64,000 nucleotides of DNA, taken from assembly GCF_023973825.1 (NCBI RefSeq), contig NC_090121.1, forward strand, positions 1,782,001 through 1,846,000, written 5' to 3'. Position numbers and translations under genes: made by a program. The notes below the pieces were generated by a model. It searched no databases. It was not told the origin of the DNA and worked only from the letters and a program-made list of their open reading frames with translations. The DNA comes from Plasmodium brasilianum (Eukaryota; Apicomplexa; Aconoidasida; Haemosporida; Plasmodiidae). Below, one piece after another: positions 31,515 to 43,987 of this stretch (position 1 is its first letter; every line of letters begins with the position of its first letter).

Positions 31515-32891
31515 ATGAAGAAGTTATCTGTCTTAGCAATATCCTCTTTTTTAATTGTTGATTTCCTCTTCCCTGGATATCATCACAACTCAAATTCCAC
31601 CAAGTCAAGAAATTTAAGTGAGTTGTGTTACAATAATGTGGACACTAAATTATTTAATGAGTTAGAAGTCAGATATAGCACGAATCAAGATCATTTCTAT
31701 AACTATAATAAGACAATCAGATTACTTAATGAAAATAACAATGAAAAAGATGGAAATGTGACCAATGAAAGAAAAAAAAAACCCACAAAAGCTGTTGAAA
31801 ATAAATTGAAACAACCCCCCGGAGATGATGATGACGCAGGAAATGATGAAGGAAATGATGCAGGAAATGATGCAGGAAATGCAGCAGGAAATGCAGCAGG
31901 AAATGCAGCAGGAAATGCAGCAGGTAACGCAGCAGGTAACGCAGCAGGAAATGCAGCAGGAAATGCAGCAGGTAACGCAGCAGGAAATGCAGCAGGAAAT
32001 GATGCAGGAAATGCAGCAGGTAACGCAGCAGGAAATGCAGCAGGAAATGCAGCAGGAAATGCAGCAGGAAATGCAGCAGGAAATGATGCAGGAAATGCAG
32101 CAGCGCAGCAGGAAAGCACAGCAGGAAATGCAGCAGAAATGTAACAGGAAATGGCAGGAAATGATGAAGGAAATGCAGGAAATGATGCAGGAAATGCAGC
32201 AGGAAATGCAGCAGGAAATGCAGCAGGAAATGCAGCAGGTAACGCAGCAGGTAACGCAGCAGGAAATGCAGCAGGAAATGCAGCAGGTAACGCAGCAGGA
32301 AATGCAGCAGGAAATGATGCAGGAAATGCAGCAGGTAACGCAGCAGGAAATGCAGCAGGAAATGCAGCAGGTAACGCAGCAGGTAACGCAGCAGGAAATG
32401 CAGCAGGAAATGCAGCAGGAAATGCAGCAGGAAATGCAGCAGGTAACGCAGCAGGAAATGCAGCAGGAAATGCAGCAGGTAACGCAGCAGGAAATGCAGC
32501 AGGAAATGCAGCAGGTAACGCAGCAGGAAATGCAGCAGGAAATGAAAAAGCGAAAAATAAGGATAATAAAGTGGATGCAAATACGAATAAAAAGGACAAC
32601 CAGGAAGAAAATAATGATTCGTCTAATGGTCCATCTGAAGAACATATAAAGAATTATTTAGAAAGTATTCGTAATAGTATTACGGAGGAATGGTCACCAT
32701 GTAGTGTAACTTGTGGAAGTGGTATAAGGGCTAGAAGAAAGGTTGATGCAAAAAATAAGAAACCTGCAGAATTAGTTTTAAGTGACCTTGAAACTGAAAT
32801 TTGTTCACTAGATAAATGCTCCAGTATATTTAATGTCGTAAGTAATTCGTTAGGAATAGTATTAGTTTTAGTCTTAATACTCTTTCACTAA
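31515..32891 (+). CDS. CSP: circumsporozoite protein (CSP), interrupted by an in-frame stop in the repeat array
   Basis: CSP is the GPI-anchored major surface coat of sporozoites, needed for sporozoite formation and liver-cell attachment. The frame starts at ATG 31,515 with a signal peptide (residues 1-20). Region I, KLKQP, is at residues 97-101, followed by an acidic GDDDD linker and the tetrapeptide array [12 protein letters not shown] (31,846-32,541). The TSR-like region II+ ([19 protein letters not shown], from about 32,685) precedes a second Cys pair and a hydrophobic C-terminal GPI signal ending at the TAA before 32,892. The NAAG/NDAG array identifies the P. malariae/P. brasilianum type. 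A TAA at 32,142-32,144 interrupts the frame as codon 210; the same frame resumes at once and reaches the normal C-terminus. Around 32,100-32,165 the array degenerates, with indels, and then restarts from its own 5' border unit. CSP is essential for transmission, so an assembly fault is the likeliest cause. Confidence 0.95.
31846..32541 (+). repeat. 12-bp CSP tetrapeptide array ([12 protein letters not shown])
   Basis: More than fifty 12-bp units are present, mainly aatgcagcagga and the synonymous aacgcagcaggt, with a few aatgatgcagga units. The order of synonymous variants at 31,880-32,060 recurs at about 32,195-32,375. A scrambled 60-bp segment lies between the two copies. Confidence 0.95.
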
Positions 32892-34308
32892 ATAAATAGC
32901 ATGTATCTTTCGAAATATTATATACATATATATTTATATATATTTTTTCTTTCTTTTTTCTTTTTTTTGTGAATGATTACTAATGTTTGCACTTAATTGT
33001 ATATATATTATATATATTCAATATATAATTCTAAAAATTACCAGTATTTTAAAAATATTTATAAAAAATAAAAAAAAAGCTAAAAAAAAAAAAAAAAAAA
33101 AAAAAGTACTTATAAGTTTATTTGACTTTTTGGTTTATTTTTTTCGTGTTTATGTTGCTTAACGAGAGAACCTTAAATTTCGAAAATATATTTCTTATAA
33201 ATTTAAAAACATTTAGAAATTTTATTTATTTTGGAACTTAATTTAAAATACGTAGCTAAAGAGGAAAAAGCATCTTTTAAGGTTTGCAGTATCATTAAAT
33301 AATATAATTCTGAAAGGAAAAAAAAACATGAAATTAATATGAAAAATTAAGTTTGTTGCACAAATGTACGCTTTATTGTACATGTATATATTTATACATA
33401 TGTATATGTATACTCTAGCATTTGTGTTGCCTTTAAATATCTATTTTACAGTAAAGGTATTTTACACTTTTGCACATTCAAGTATGAAATATTTTTAAAT
33501 AAATTGCTGGAGATAATTCCTAGAATATAATAACGGTTTTCATTATTTGATTAGCTTTACTTATATAATAAAATACAGATCAGGCTTTTTCTTCATTCTA
33601 ATATATTACTATATTAATTGAATTATCGTCATATAAAAAAAAAAAAATGTTTTTTAAGGTTCAAGAAAATTGATACTTCATATCCTTTTATCCTTGTCAT
33701 TTTATAAGCTTGAAATAAAGAGAATCATGTTTTTTCGAATTTTATAAAAATTAAATTACTAACGGAATTAAAAATCTACATCCTCTGTGATAACTGATGT
33801 GCTACATACTATTTTCTTATGAATTATTATGATTGAAGCGTAGTACACACATATTCCTGTTATACCCCATTATTTCGATAAAAAAATATGTTAATGATGT
33901 TATATTTTTAAATGCTTGAATCTTATTATATAGAGCATTTTTTTTACACACACAATTTAATATAATTTTAAATTGTTATTACATCAGTATAGATATATAG
34001 AATTTTTTTTTACGACACTATTTTGGGAGTAAAAAAAGAGAACAAAATAAAGTAAATAACAGAATATAAATAAAATAAATAGAATCAGAAATTAAGCACA
34101 AGGTACATATTTTTCCTTCATTTCGTTATTTCGACATTTCGTTATTTCGACATTTCGTTATTTCGACATTTCGTCATTTTGACATTTCGTCATTTTGACA
34201 TTTCGTTATTTCGTTATTTCTTTTTTTTTTTTTTTTACATACAAATACAAAATAGCTAGTTTGTATGTCTTTGAGGATAAAAAACTGGACCTGTGCACAT
34301 TTTTTATA
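32892..34308. other. intergenic, CSP 3' flank to glutaredoxin 5' flank
   Basis: AT-rich sequence without a gene. It includes A-runs near 33,067-33,105 and a 16-bp repeat (cgttatttcgacattt and variants) at about 34,122-34,215, just upstream of the glutaredoxin gene. Confidence 0.65.
34122..34215 (+). repeat. 16-bp minisatellite upstream of the glutaredoxin gene
   Basis: Five to six copies of cgttatttcgacattt, with a cgtcattttgacattt variant, end about 95 bp before the glutaredoxin ATG. Confidence 0.75.
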
Positions 34309-35066
34309 ATGATAGTAAAAAACAGATTTGGGATATTCTTTCTGTTAAGAAAAAATATAATATGCAGTAGAAATACCAACTTCTTTTCTTTTATTAGAGT
34401 GTCAAAAATTAACTTTAGCAATTCTTTTCAAGATAAGAAAAATGGGATATCAGAACAACAGACAAACAACAGTACTGATCAATTTAAAGATTTTGAAAAA
34501 ACGGATGTGTATCAGGTGTTAATAAAATTTTGAAGATGATAAATGAGACATTTGTAAAAATAACAAACAATGATGTAAAAATAACAATTTTATCTTTTCC
34601 TTCCTTATCCTTTTTTTTTTTTATAAAAATTGTCCATTTTTAATATACATTATATTTTTGCAGACTCTAAAAGTAAAAATAAAAGAAGTTCTTGAGCAAG
34701 AAAAAATTGTTTTATTTATGAAGGGAACACCAGAAAAACCTTTATGTGGATTTAGTGCAAATGTAATAATTTTTGTTCCTTTTTCATTTTTGCATTGAAC
34801 ATGTAAAGTTAGCACACATTAATAATGTGCGTATATTTTTGATTTACACTATTTTTATATAGGTGGTTCGTATACTGAACAGTATGAATGTGAAAGATTA
34901 TATTTATATTGACGTCATGAAGAATAATAACCTGCGCGAAGCTATAAAGATTTATAGTAACTGGCCGTATATTCCCCATTTGTATATAAACAACAATTTC
35001 ATTGGAGGTTACGATATAATTGCAGATTTGTACAACAAAGGAGAGTTAGCTGATATAATCAAATGA
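34309..35066 (+). CDS. GLP1: monothiol CGFS glutaredoxin-like protein, probably mitochondrial (three exons)
   Basis: The exons are 34,309-34,515, 34,664-34,762 and 34,863-35,066, all in phase 0 with GT-AG borders, giving 169 residues. Exon 1 is a basic, Ser/Asn/Phe-rich leader (MIVKNRFGIFFLLRKN...) that looks like a mitochondrial presequence. Exon 2 contains KIVLFMKGTPEKPLCGFS, the conserved monothiol active site (CGFS, residues 97-100). Exon 3 carries WPYIPHLYINNNFIGGYDI, equivalent to the family WPTIPQLY...F(V/I)GGCDI glutathione-binding segment. Monothiol CGFS glutaredoxins bind glutathione-coordinated [2Fe-2S] clusters and act in Fe-S cluster transfer. WPYIPH and GGYD differ from the usual WPTIPQ and GGCD. 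The frame also opens 38 codons upstream of the chosen ATG, but that part is Phe/Tyr-rich translation of T-runs. P. falciparum GLP1 sits next to CSP, as I recall. Confidence 0.92.
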
Positions 35067-35445
35067 GAATCTTTCTTTTTTTGCTCAAAAAAAAAAATAA
35101 TATAAAATAAAAAACACATATACATATATATATATATGCACGTGTACATAAATACGTATAATCTTCGCATTTTAAAAAGAGAGGAAATTTTACTTGGTTA
35201 ACTGAAAATTGGCGAGAATAAATTCTATAATTTTCCCTTACAGTATAGTCACAGGATGACGGACATAAATGGCATATATATATACACATATATATACATA
35301 CATATACATACATATATATACATACATATACATACATATATATACATACATATACATACATATATATACATACATATACATACATATATATACATACATA
35401 TACATACATATATATACATACATATACATACATATATATACATAC

Positions 35446-35488
<43 letters not shown>

Positions 35489-35999
35489 CATACATATACA
35501 TACATATATATACATACATATACATACATATACATACATACATATACATACATATATATACATACATATACATACATATATATACATACATATACATACA
35601 TATACATACATACATATACATACATATATATACATACATATACATACATATACATACATATATATACATATATATACATATATATACATATATATACATA
35701 CTATTCATGTTAAAATGTCTTTCAAGAATAAGGCGTAATTTTTTAGTCCCACAATACTTTGTAGACATAATATAAATTTAATAGTTTCTTAATTTTTTAA
35801 GCAGTTTTTTTTTTAAAAACATTTAATTTATTTTTATTACACGTAGATATAAACATTTGTTTTTTTTTTTATATAATACTGTATATATTTTTCTTGCACA
35901 TTATTACTTAATGGTAAATATGTATCCTTTAAAAAAGGATAAAATAAAAAACTATTTAATTAATAGCAGGAAAAAAAAAGGGGTCCACGTTCACTTAGC
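35067..35999. other. intergenic between glutaredoxin and L44 3' ends
   Basis: Convergent 3' ends flank a long TA/CA repeat array. No gene is seen. Confidence 0.7.
35270..35702. repeat. TA/CA repeat array with a 22-bp higher-order unit
   Basis: Over 400 bp of catacata/tatatata alternation, organised mainly as a 22-bp unit (catacatatacatacatatata) with a few deletions. Five overlapping Tyr/Ile/Met/Cys-rich frames on both strands arise purely from this array. Confidence 0.9.
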
Positions 36000-36524
36000 T
36001 TAATATACTGCTCCTTTCTTCTTTTTGTCTGCTCCCATTTCAAATGTTTTGCATCTTTTCAAGGTCTGAAATCTCTTCTTCTTACATTTTGTGCATTCCT
36101 GTTGTGAATGAAGAGTTGAAAAGTAAAAAATATGCGGTAAATAAAATTACAAAAATAATTTCCTTTTATTAACACGTACGTACATACATATATGTACATA
36201 TTTGGGCATATGTAAATGTATTTACAGGTATGCGTACAGTCAAATTCTTTATTCTGTGCATACTATGTACCATATTTTTAAGGTACATTTTTTATTTTTA
36301 TTTTTCCTTACCAATTTGAGAACAATTTTTTTTGTAGTTTTCGCTTTTTTTTTAAAAACAGGTTTTGTTTGACCACCGAAACCCTTTTGTTTCATATCAT
36401 ATCTTCTTCTTCCTAATGCTGATAATCTTTCCTTTCCCTTTTTATACTGACTAACTTTATGCATGGTGTGCTTTTTGCATTTATTACTGCAGTAGGTTTT
36501 TCTTGTTTTGGGAACATTCACCAT
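36000..36524 (-). CDS. RPL44: 60S ribosomal protein L44 (eL42), two exons
   Basis: On the minus strand, exon 1 runs from ATG at 36,524 to 36,312 (71 codons), followed by donor GTAAGG. After a 213-bp intron, exon 2 runs from 36,098 to the TAA at 36,002-36,000 (32 codons plus stop), giving 103 residues, close to the usual 104-106. Exon 1 contains [19 protein letters not shown], the [18 protein letters not shown] core and KKIVLKL. Exon 2 gives [20 protein letters not shown] and a Lys-rich end. The two CxxxC/CxxC pairs form the zinc-binding ribbon of this large-subunit protein near the E site. Reading past the donor would lose the second Cys pair, which confirms the intron. An upstream in-frame codon pair (TTG GTA AGG) precedes the ATG and is not needed. 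Confidence 0.96.
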
Positions 36525-37557
36525 CCTTACCAAAAATTTTATGAGAATAAAATGAAAAAATGATCTAGCAAGATATACTTATTTGGTTTGAAAAAAAATT
36601 AAACAGTTAAACTTTTTTTTTTTATTTTTGTTATATTTAAAAAATATGTATGATGTTTTATAACAATTAAAAACTGTTATTTTATATTAAAATTCATTTA
36701 AAAGCAAATAAAAATTTCTTATTAATTTTTTATTACATATATATGAATGAAATATTTTACGTAATATAACGTGCTGCTTATATTATATTATTTTCGTATG
36801 TAACTACGAATTATGTAAATTTTGTTTTACTCGAATGTACAGAGAAACTATTCAATTAAATTTCATAAAAAATATATTGGATTATTATACTCCTAAATTT
36901 TGTTTTTTGTTTTGTTTTGTTTTTTTTTTAGAGACCAAAGTGGGGCATCATATATTTTATGGAAAATTATACTAGAAAGTGCTTTTCTGAAATAAACAAG
37001 AATTATATACTATTATTTACAAAATATGTTATCAAAAAAAAAAAAAAAAAATATTTTATATTTTATTCCGACGTATGAAAATATTAAGAGAAAAAGAGAA
37101 AGGATATTTAAAACACAAAAACTTAATTCACTGTATTCTCGTTCGTACAGAGAAAATTATTTACATACTTATATATACATATATATATGTTATACCTACG
37201 CACATATGTATATATACAAAGCATTTATTACGTTTTCACCTTGATAAACCCATGGCACTATAAAAATATAAACGTTTTCATATTTTTGTCAAGTTTTTAA
37301 AAAAAACAAAAAAGAGAAATAATATGCAACATATAAATAAATTCCGTTTTATATGCACATACAAATATACACAAAATTATATATTTAAAAAAGTGTGTGC
37401 ACGCGATAAATAAAGGACAGATAAAAAGAATGTGCCATGTTTGCAGAAGTGTTGTCCTGTCATTGAGGAAGTATGTATGAATAGTTTCACAAAGATTAAA
37501 CTTCCTCTTGTTAATTTTTACAAAATTAAAATAAATGTAATCTTATCAAATTTGGAA
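36525..37557. other. intergenic, L44 5' flank
   Basis: AT-rich, with poly-T and poly-A runs (for example 37,036-37,050). It must contain the L44 promoter and the 3' UTR of the next minus-strand gene. No gene is seen. Confidence 0.65.
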
Positions 37558-40500
37558 TTAATTTGTTTTATTAAAAAAAAATTTCATTTTAAGGAAAAGT
37601 AAATAAATCGAGTTGTTCAAACGCTTAAATAAATTTACACTCTCACAGTCGTTATAAATAACCAACTTCTTAATATTTTTATACGTATCGTATGGTAGAA
37701 TTATCATTTTCTTTTGTTTCGTTTTATGTTTTGATATGAAACTATTTTTATTCTTTGCACATATATGCGGATTGTACATATACATATTTATAAGTATATT
37801 GTTAATTTTTATGTTACTCTGATTTTCATATTTTTTCAATTCGTAAAAATACTCATTCTTTACCTTAACTTGGTGATAGTCGAATTTTATGCTTATATTA
37901 TGGGGGTTTTCATCTTCATTTACTACTACCATTTCGTTTCCTTCTTTAGTATTGTATTCACCCTTAAGGATGCTATTACATTCCTCCATTTTGGCCACTA
38001 TGTTGTTGCAACCTGTACTGTTCATGTGATTATACCCATTTTCTTCCATGAAAAGGGATTTATTCGATACAATACCGCTAACATAGGAGGAAATAAATTT
38101 TTCGAAATTTAACACAATATAGTTTAATTTATTTTTTAATATTACATTTTCTTTTTTTATTAGAATGCATTCCTTCATATGCTCACTTAACAGTTCATAC
38201 AATTCATTATTATTTATTTTGTAATTTTTATTTTTTTCCAGTTTTTCTATAATTTGTGCTATATTTTTTTTCTTACAACCAAGATAAAGCAGCATTTCAT
38301 TTAAATTATACTTTTCATATTGTTCATAATCATTACAAGGATTATGATTAAAGTTCGTTTTTTTTCTCTCTTCACATATATTGCTTTTTACCTGTTGCAC
38401 AAATGAAATGCGTTTTTCCTCCTTTTCACATTTATAAATATGAAGTTCATCTTTTTTGTAATTATTTAGCAGTATATTATTTACACCATTTTGAGCTATT
38501 TCTTTATCAATTAAAAAATTTTTTAAATTATCCATATTTCTTTTCGGCTGTTTTATAAAAGGAAGAATGTACATGAGTATCTTTCTTTTATTCTCTCTGC
38601 TTATTATATTATGTGCTAGGTAAATAATTTTCGATAAGTGTTTAATTAAATCCTCCTCTATGTATATATTAAAGTACTTTTGAATCACCAATATGCCTGT
38701 TATTTTATTTATGCACTTATTAACAAAAATGGTAAATAATTCTGAATTGTTCATGTATTTTTGCACATACTGATTAATCATATGGAACGTTAAATAAAAG
38801 TGATAATTAAAATGGCTTAGAAATTCACAATTGGTAATCAACTTTTTTGATAAAAAATAAAAGTACCATAACTTATTTAAAAAGTGCAGGTACTGTTCTA
38901 TTTTAATGTCCACATAAAAAATTCCATCAGAATTGTTATCATGAATATTGTTAAAAGACGAATCTTCATTAACCTTATGATAAAGGTTGTTATCAAAACA
39001 TTCCATGAACATCTTTAAAACGTTATGGTACTCTGTAGACGGTTTGTTAACTTCATTTTTGAATAGTTTTAAAAAATTATAAATTGTTATGTACTGAAAA
39101 TATATGTTAATTTTATTTAGTTTTAATACAGAATTAATATCCTTAAAATGTTTTAAAAAATAGGAAAATACAAATTTTATTATTTTATGATTATTTTGAA
39201 AATATAAATCATTAAATATATAGGACATATAGATAGTAGTCATATCATCATTGCAGGAAATATCATTACACGAATAGGGTGATGATGTTGTGTAATTTGA
39301 AAAGGTTAAAATGATTTCACTTGTTAGGAAATTAATATTTCTATTTATTTTGCTAATTATCTTTTTTTCGTTTTTTTCCATCTCATCAGTTGAAGCTTCA
39401 TTTTCGCTTATTATGTTTGATTTGACAGAATAATGCTTGATGCCTTCATTTTTATTTTTTTTTTTTTTTTTTTTTCCTTGCTTGTTAATAAATGTTTAAT
39501 ATTACTAGCTAAGGACAGAATTTCTAAAAAATATTTATTTGTGTCATATTCTTGGGTTATTCTTTTTATACACTTATTATCATATTTCACATTTTTTAAG
39601 GTATTAAAAATGAAGTCCACAAATAGTAAAAAATTCAAGGACTCCTTACCACACTGAATTGAGGAAAACTCCTTTAAAAATGTAGCCTTTTCATTTATTA
39701 ATTTATTGAGATTAATTAGTTTGGTATTATTTACATGCATCAATATGTTAACTGTCCTTAGTATACGTACCTCATCAATAAGAGCATTCCTATTTTCCAT
39801 GTACTTTATTTTTTTGACAATTATAGTTAGCAATATAATACCGTAATGCAATAAATAGAGATCTTCAATACCTTTGGAAATACGTTTATATTCATTCTCT
39901 GTTATGTTAATGAGAAAATATGCATTCTTGCAATTATATGTTAGATCATCTGTATTAACATACTCGCTACAATTCAATAGTTTTTTCTGATAACATGCAT
40001 TTTTATTATCACTGCGTTTTAGTTCATTCTTGTTATCGTTCTGTGTTGGGTAATATTTGCCATCATTATATAAATGATTTTCACTATGAGAGCAATTTTT
40101 TTCTTGTACGCATCTACTAAAATTCTTGTTTTTACGATCCTCATCAAGGTCAATGTTTTTCTTTTTGATATCTCTACTGCCCAGGCTAGTTGTACGAAGA
40201 CTTCTATAAGGTTTGATGTCTTCATAGTGTTTTTCAATGTAATTCCACGTAAATTTTTCTTTTTCTATATAAAAGTAATTGTCATTTAGCACTGTAAAAA
40301 AATTTTCATATATAAATTCTTCCTCTTCATAAGGCTTTGTTGTATACAAATAATTTAACTGTGAAAAAAGGACTTTGTGTATTACTTGAATTAAATTAAT
40401 TGAATAAGAATAATTATAGTGGTGATTATGCTTATAAACAGCTTTAAATTGTATAAATAATATAAAATCAATAAAGTTTACATATAATTTATTATTATTT

Positions 40501-41507
40501 TTTAAAACGTTTAGTATACTTAATATTTCCATATACATTCGATGAAAATTTATCTTATTACTCGAACTATATTTTTTTGAAATGTTTTCGTTATGAATTA
40601 TTTTATTATTAGCATTTGTAATTATATTATGTATTGATATACATAAATTTTGTAAAATAAACTTTTCCACATCTTGAAAAAAGAAAAAAATTTTAAAATT
40701 GTTATCACATTGTTCATTATATTTTTTTCCAATTATATTATTGTATATATTGAAAAAGGAAGCTAATTCATTAAAATTTAAATTTTTAATTTCTCTGCAC
40801 AGTTCAACAAAATCTTTATCTCGCAAAATTTTCTCTATTTCGTGTAAGGTTTCGTTTACAAATTCGTCCGGTACGTGTAGACAAAAAAGATAAAGGCGTT
40901 CATTTATATACACATTATATTCAACTATTCTGCATGGCGATATATTTCTGCATTTTTGTAAATTGTTTACAACTAAGAAACGATTTATTTTGTCGATTAA
41001 TACGAAAATGTTTTTTAGGGATGCATATAAATTATGGCTGATTGAAACATTGTCTACATTATTTTTTCTGTAATATGTTACTTCGTTTTTACAATTAATA
41101 TGAGAAAAAGTCTTTTTTTCTTTTTTCCATTTCTCATTAGCTATGTGTTTTTTCTCCACAATATAGTCTTTAAGGATGTTAAAAGGTTTGCAGTCTGTTA
41201 ACAGGAACTTACATTTTTCATGAATATTCTCTTGTATTACTTGATAATGCAGAAAAATATGGTTAAATGGACGGTTAATTATTTTATTAGTGTTGTGATT
41301 GTCGTTATTGATAATCTTGTGGTAGGCATATTTCGAAAATTTTTGCATATTTTTTTCATTTTTATTTAACTCTTTTATTATATATATATATATATATTCT
41401 TTTTCTTTTTTTTTTATTCTTATCTTTATATTTAATCTATTCTCATTTGAATACTTTTGCAATGTTTCAAAAATTGAAAAACCATTTTCACAAGTATCAT
41501 ATCTCAT
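37558..41507 (-). CDS. large conserved Plasmodium protein, unknown, frame split at a poly-A run
   Basis: Two adjacent minus-strand frames almost certainly belong to one gene. The upstream part starts at ATG 41,507 (MRYDTCENGFSIF...) and after about 680 codons enters an A21 run (39,455-39,475). It then meets a stop at 39,413-39,411 in its own frame. The other frame is open directly after the run (NKNEGIKHYSVKSNIISENEASTDE) and joins the second part, beginning MEKNEKKIISKI at 39,381 and ending at 37,558. Combined length is about 1,315 residues. The protein is Asn/Lys/Ile/Phe/Tyr-rich, soluble and largely helical, with no domain I recognise. Composition suggests a conserved core with limited low complexity. 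P. falciparum has a single unknown gene in the equivalent place, as I recall. A one- or two-base error in the homopolymer would explain the split; polymerase or ribosome slippage is an alternative. Confidence 0.78.
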
Positions 41508-41807
41508 GTATATAAAAATTATTCCCAATACTTATTTAACTCACAAAATAATGTACACTATGACTTAAAACGAAAACACAATTCAAAGGTGTTCATATCG
41601 TGTGTACCTATGTATCACTTAAAAATGGAACTCTTTTCTTATCTTTACTCGTAAAGAACGTGAAAATGTTAAGGCGACCCCAGTTCATTATGACATATTT
41701 CCATTAGCTACTATTTTTTTTTTTTTTTTTCCAATTTCATATTTTGTATTTTTTTACGTTTTAATTTGTTACCTTCTCGTGCAGAGGTCAAGGTGAAGGT
41801 ACAAATG

Positions 41808-41815
<8 letters not shown>

Positions 41816-41839
<24 letters not shown>

Positions 41840-42245
41840 TGAACAGATATATATACAAATAAATAGATAAATATACAAATATATAGATAAATATACAAAT
41901 ATATAGATAAATATACAAATAAATAGATAAATATACAAATAAATAGATAAAATACAAATAAATAGATAAATATACAAATAAATAGATAAATATACAAATA
42001 AATAGATAAATATACAAATAAATAGATAAAATTACAAATAAATAGATAAAAATACAAATAAATAGATAAATATACAAATAAATAGATAAATATACAAATA
42101 AATAGATAAAATTACAAATAAATAGATAAAATTACAAATAAATAGATAAAAATACAAATAAATAGATAAATATACAAATAAATAGATAAATATACAAATA
42201 AATAGATAAAATTACAAATAAATAGATAAAAATACAAATAAATAA
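41816..42245. repeat. 20-bp minisatellite (aaataaatagataaatatac)
   Basis: About twenty imperfect copies of a 20-bp unit, with internal variants (attac, aatac, tatac), occupy about 430 bp in the 5' flank of the unknown minus-strand gene. The Ile/Tyr/Leu-rich frames on the minus strand are artefacts of it. Confidence 0.9.
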
Positions 42246-43914
42246 ATGATTAAATGGATACATAAAATATAAAATAAAGATAATAAAATATGATCGCTAA
42301 AATTACTTACGTTATATAAAAAGCGTTTTACAATATTATAAGCTTTTTTTCCTTTTTTACTGTAGTAATATTTGGACCTTTACATGTTTCCAAGCGGAAA
42401 TGAACTGTTTCATTGGTAAATTAAAAATTTTTACGTGCTATTTTTTTTAAATTTTATTTATTAATATGTATTTTTAAGTATTTATATTTTTTCTTTTGGA
42501 ACTTTCGATTTTTTGGAGAAAAACTTGTCCCATTTTTTATAATAATATATTCAAGGAGAGATATAATTAAAAATAGTGTGAAATGCAACTCAAATTTTGT
42601 CTTGCGTCTGAAATGAGACCTTTATTTTTGAAACACTAAAAATAAAAAATAAATGTTTATTATATATGTGATACTATGCGAGAAGAATGCAGCGCATATT
42701 AGATTAAAGGAGGGCAACTTTCTTACATGGTAATTGCAATGAAGTTCTGTTTATTATATGTATTTTGAATTGTGCTACGGAATGTATTTCTTTTTGTAAA
42801 AATTTGTTAAACTTAAAATACCTCTTATAAATATTATTGATTTTTTTTCACAAAAAATGTAGGTGCAAAAAAATACGTTATGATTAGAACATTTCTACGC
42901 CTTATATTTATGAAGGCCGTCTATGAACAGCTTTTTGCAAATCAAAAAATTTTAATGTAATTCCGGTTTTCATTGCAAATAAGTACATGTATGTGTAAGC
43001 ATATATGTACACACATACATACATATATGGATACATATCAGCATGGGCGAATTTCCCCGTGCACATAATAAAAGCGTTTCGCACAAGTTGACAGATTTTG
43101 TATTTTTTATTTACAAAAAAAAAAAAAAAAAAAAAAAAGAACACATCTAGTTCTACCATTTTTAAAAAATATGCATGCTTTGTTTTGGAAATTTGGAAAC
43201 AAAATTTACTAAATGAACATGACATTTTTTTAAAATAAATTCTAATTAAGTCAGAATTTTGGAACATCCTTTTTTTTTTCTTTTTTTTTTTTTTCGAGAT
43301 AAATTATTACTAGTAGTCAGGCAAAGATTAATTCGTTATTGTACATCAACTGAAAACGCAGTAGTTCTCTAGCCTTATATGTACAAGCACAAATTTGTAA
43401 ATATATACATATATATATATATTTATTTATTTATTTACAAATAGTAGAAAACATAAAAAAAGAAAGTGCTCTTTTCCAAAAACTGAAAATAAATAATATA
43501 CATTTCTTCTGAAAAAAACCCATATAAAGTAACAGCACTACATCATGTTAAAAGGTTTTGCTTTATTTTTATTTTATGATTATCCCATTTTTTTGTTTTA
43601 TTTCTACAGCACATTAATAATTTTTATTGTAAATGCATAGAATGTAACATACGTGTAGTTCTGCTACCATTTTAAAGAGATATATGTAAACTAGATATGC
43701 ATACTAATTTAATTGGTTCTTTGTACATTACTTTGATAACTAATTGCTTTAACTAATATTTAGTTAACCACATAAATATTGTATTATACATATATTTGAT
43801 TTCAATGTGGTTACAAGTTAAAAATTATTATGAATATAAACAACCACATGAAAACGGAGTTTTAAACACTTCCATAAATTGAAATGAAGATGTATGCATA
43901 TATTTCTGCGTACA

Positions 43915-43915
43915 A

Positions 43916-43985
<70 letters not shown>
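43915..43985. repeat. (TA)n microsatellite
   Basis: An almost pure TA run of about 68 bp, one of the longest in the window and probably polymorphic. Confidence 0.9.

Positions 43986-43987
<2 letters not shown>

Noticed and set aside
31703..32649. Long open frames in other phases and on the minus strand across the CSP array (Met/Gln-rich, Phe/Pro/Ala-rich, Cys/Ile-rich)
   Set aside because: The 12-bp unit is a multiple of three, so stop-free frames appear automatically. They have no independent start context and end with the array.
35059..35775. Five overlapping Tyr/Ile/Met/Cys-rich frames on both strands
   Set aside because: They are translations of a TA/CA repeat array with no non-repeat coding sequence.
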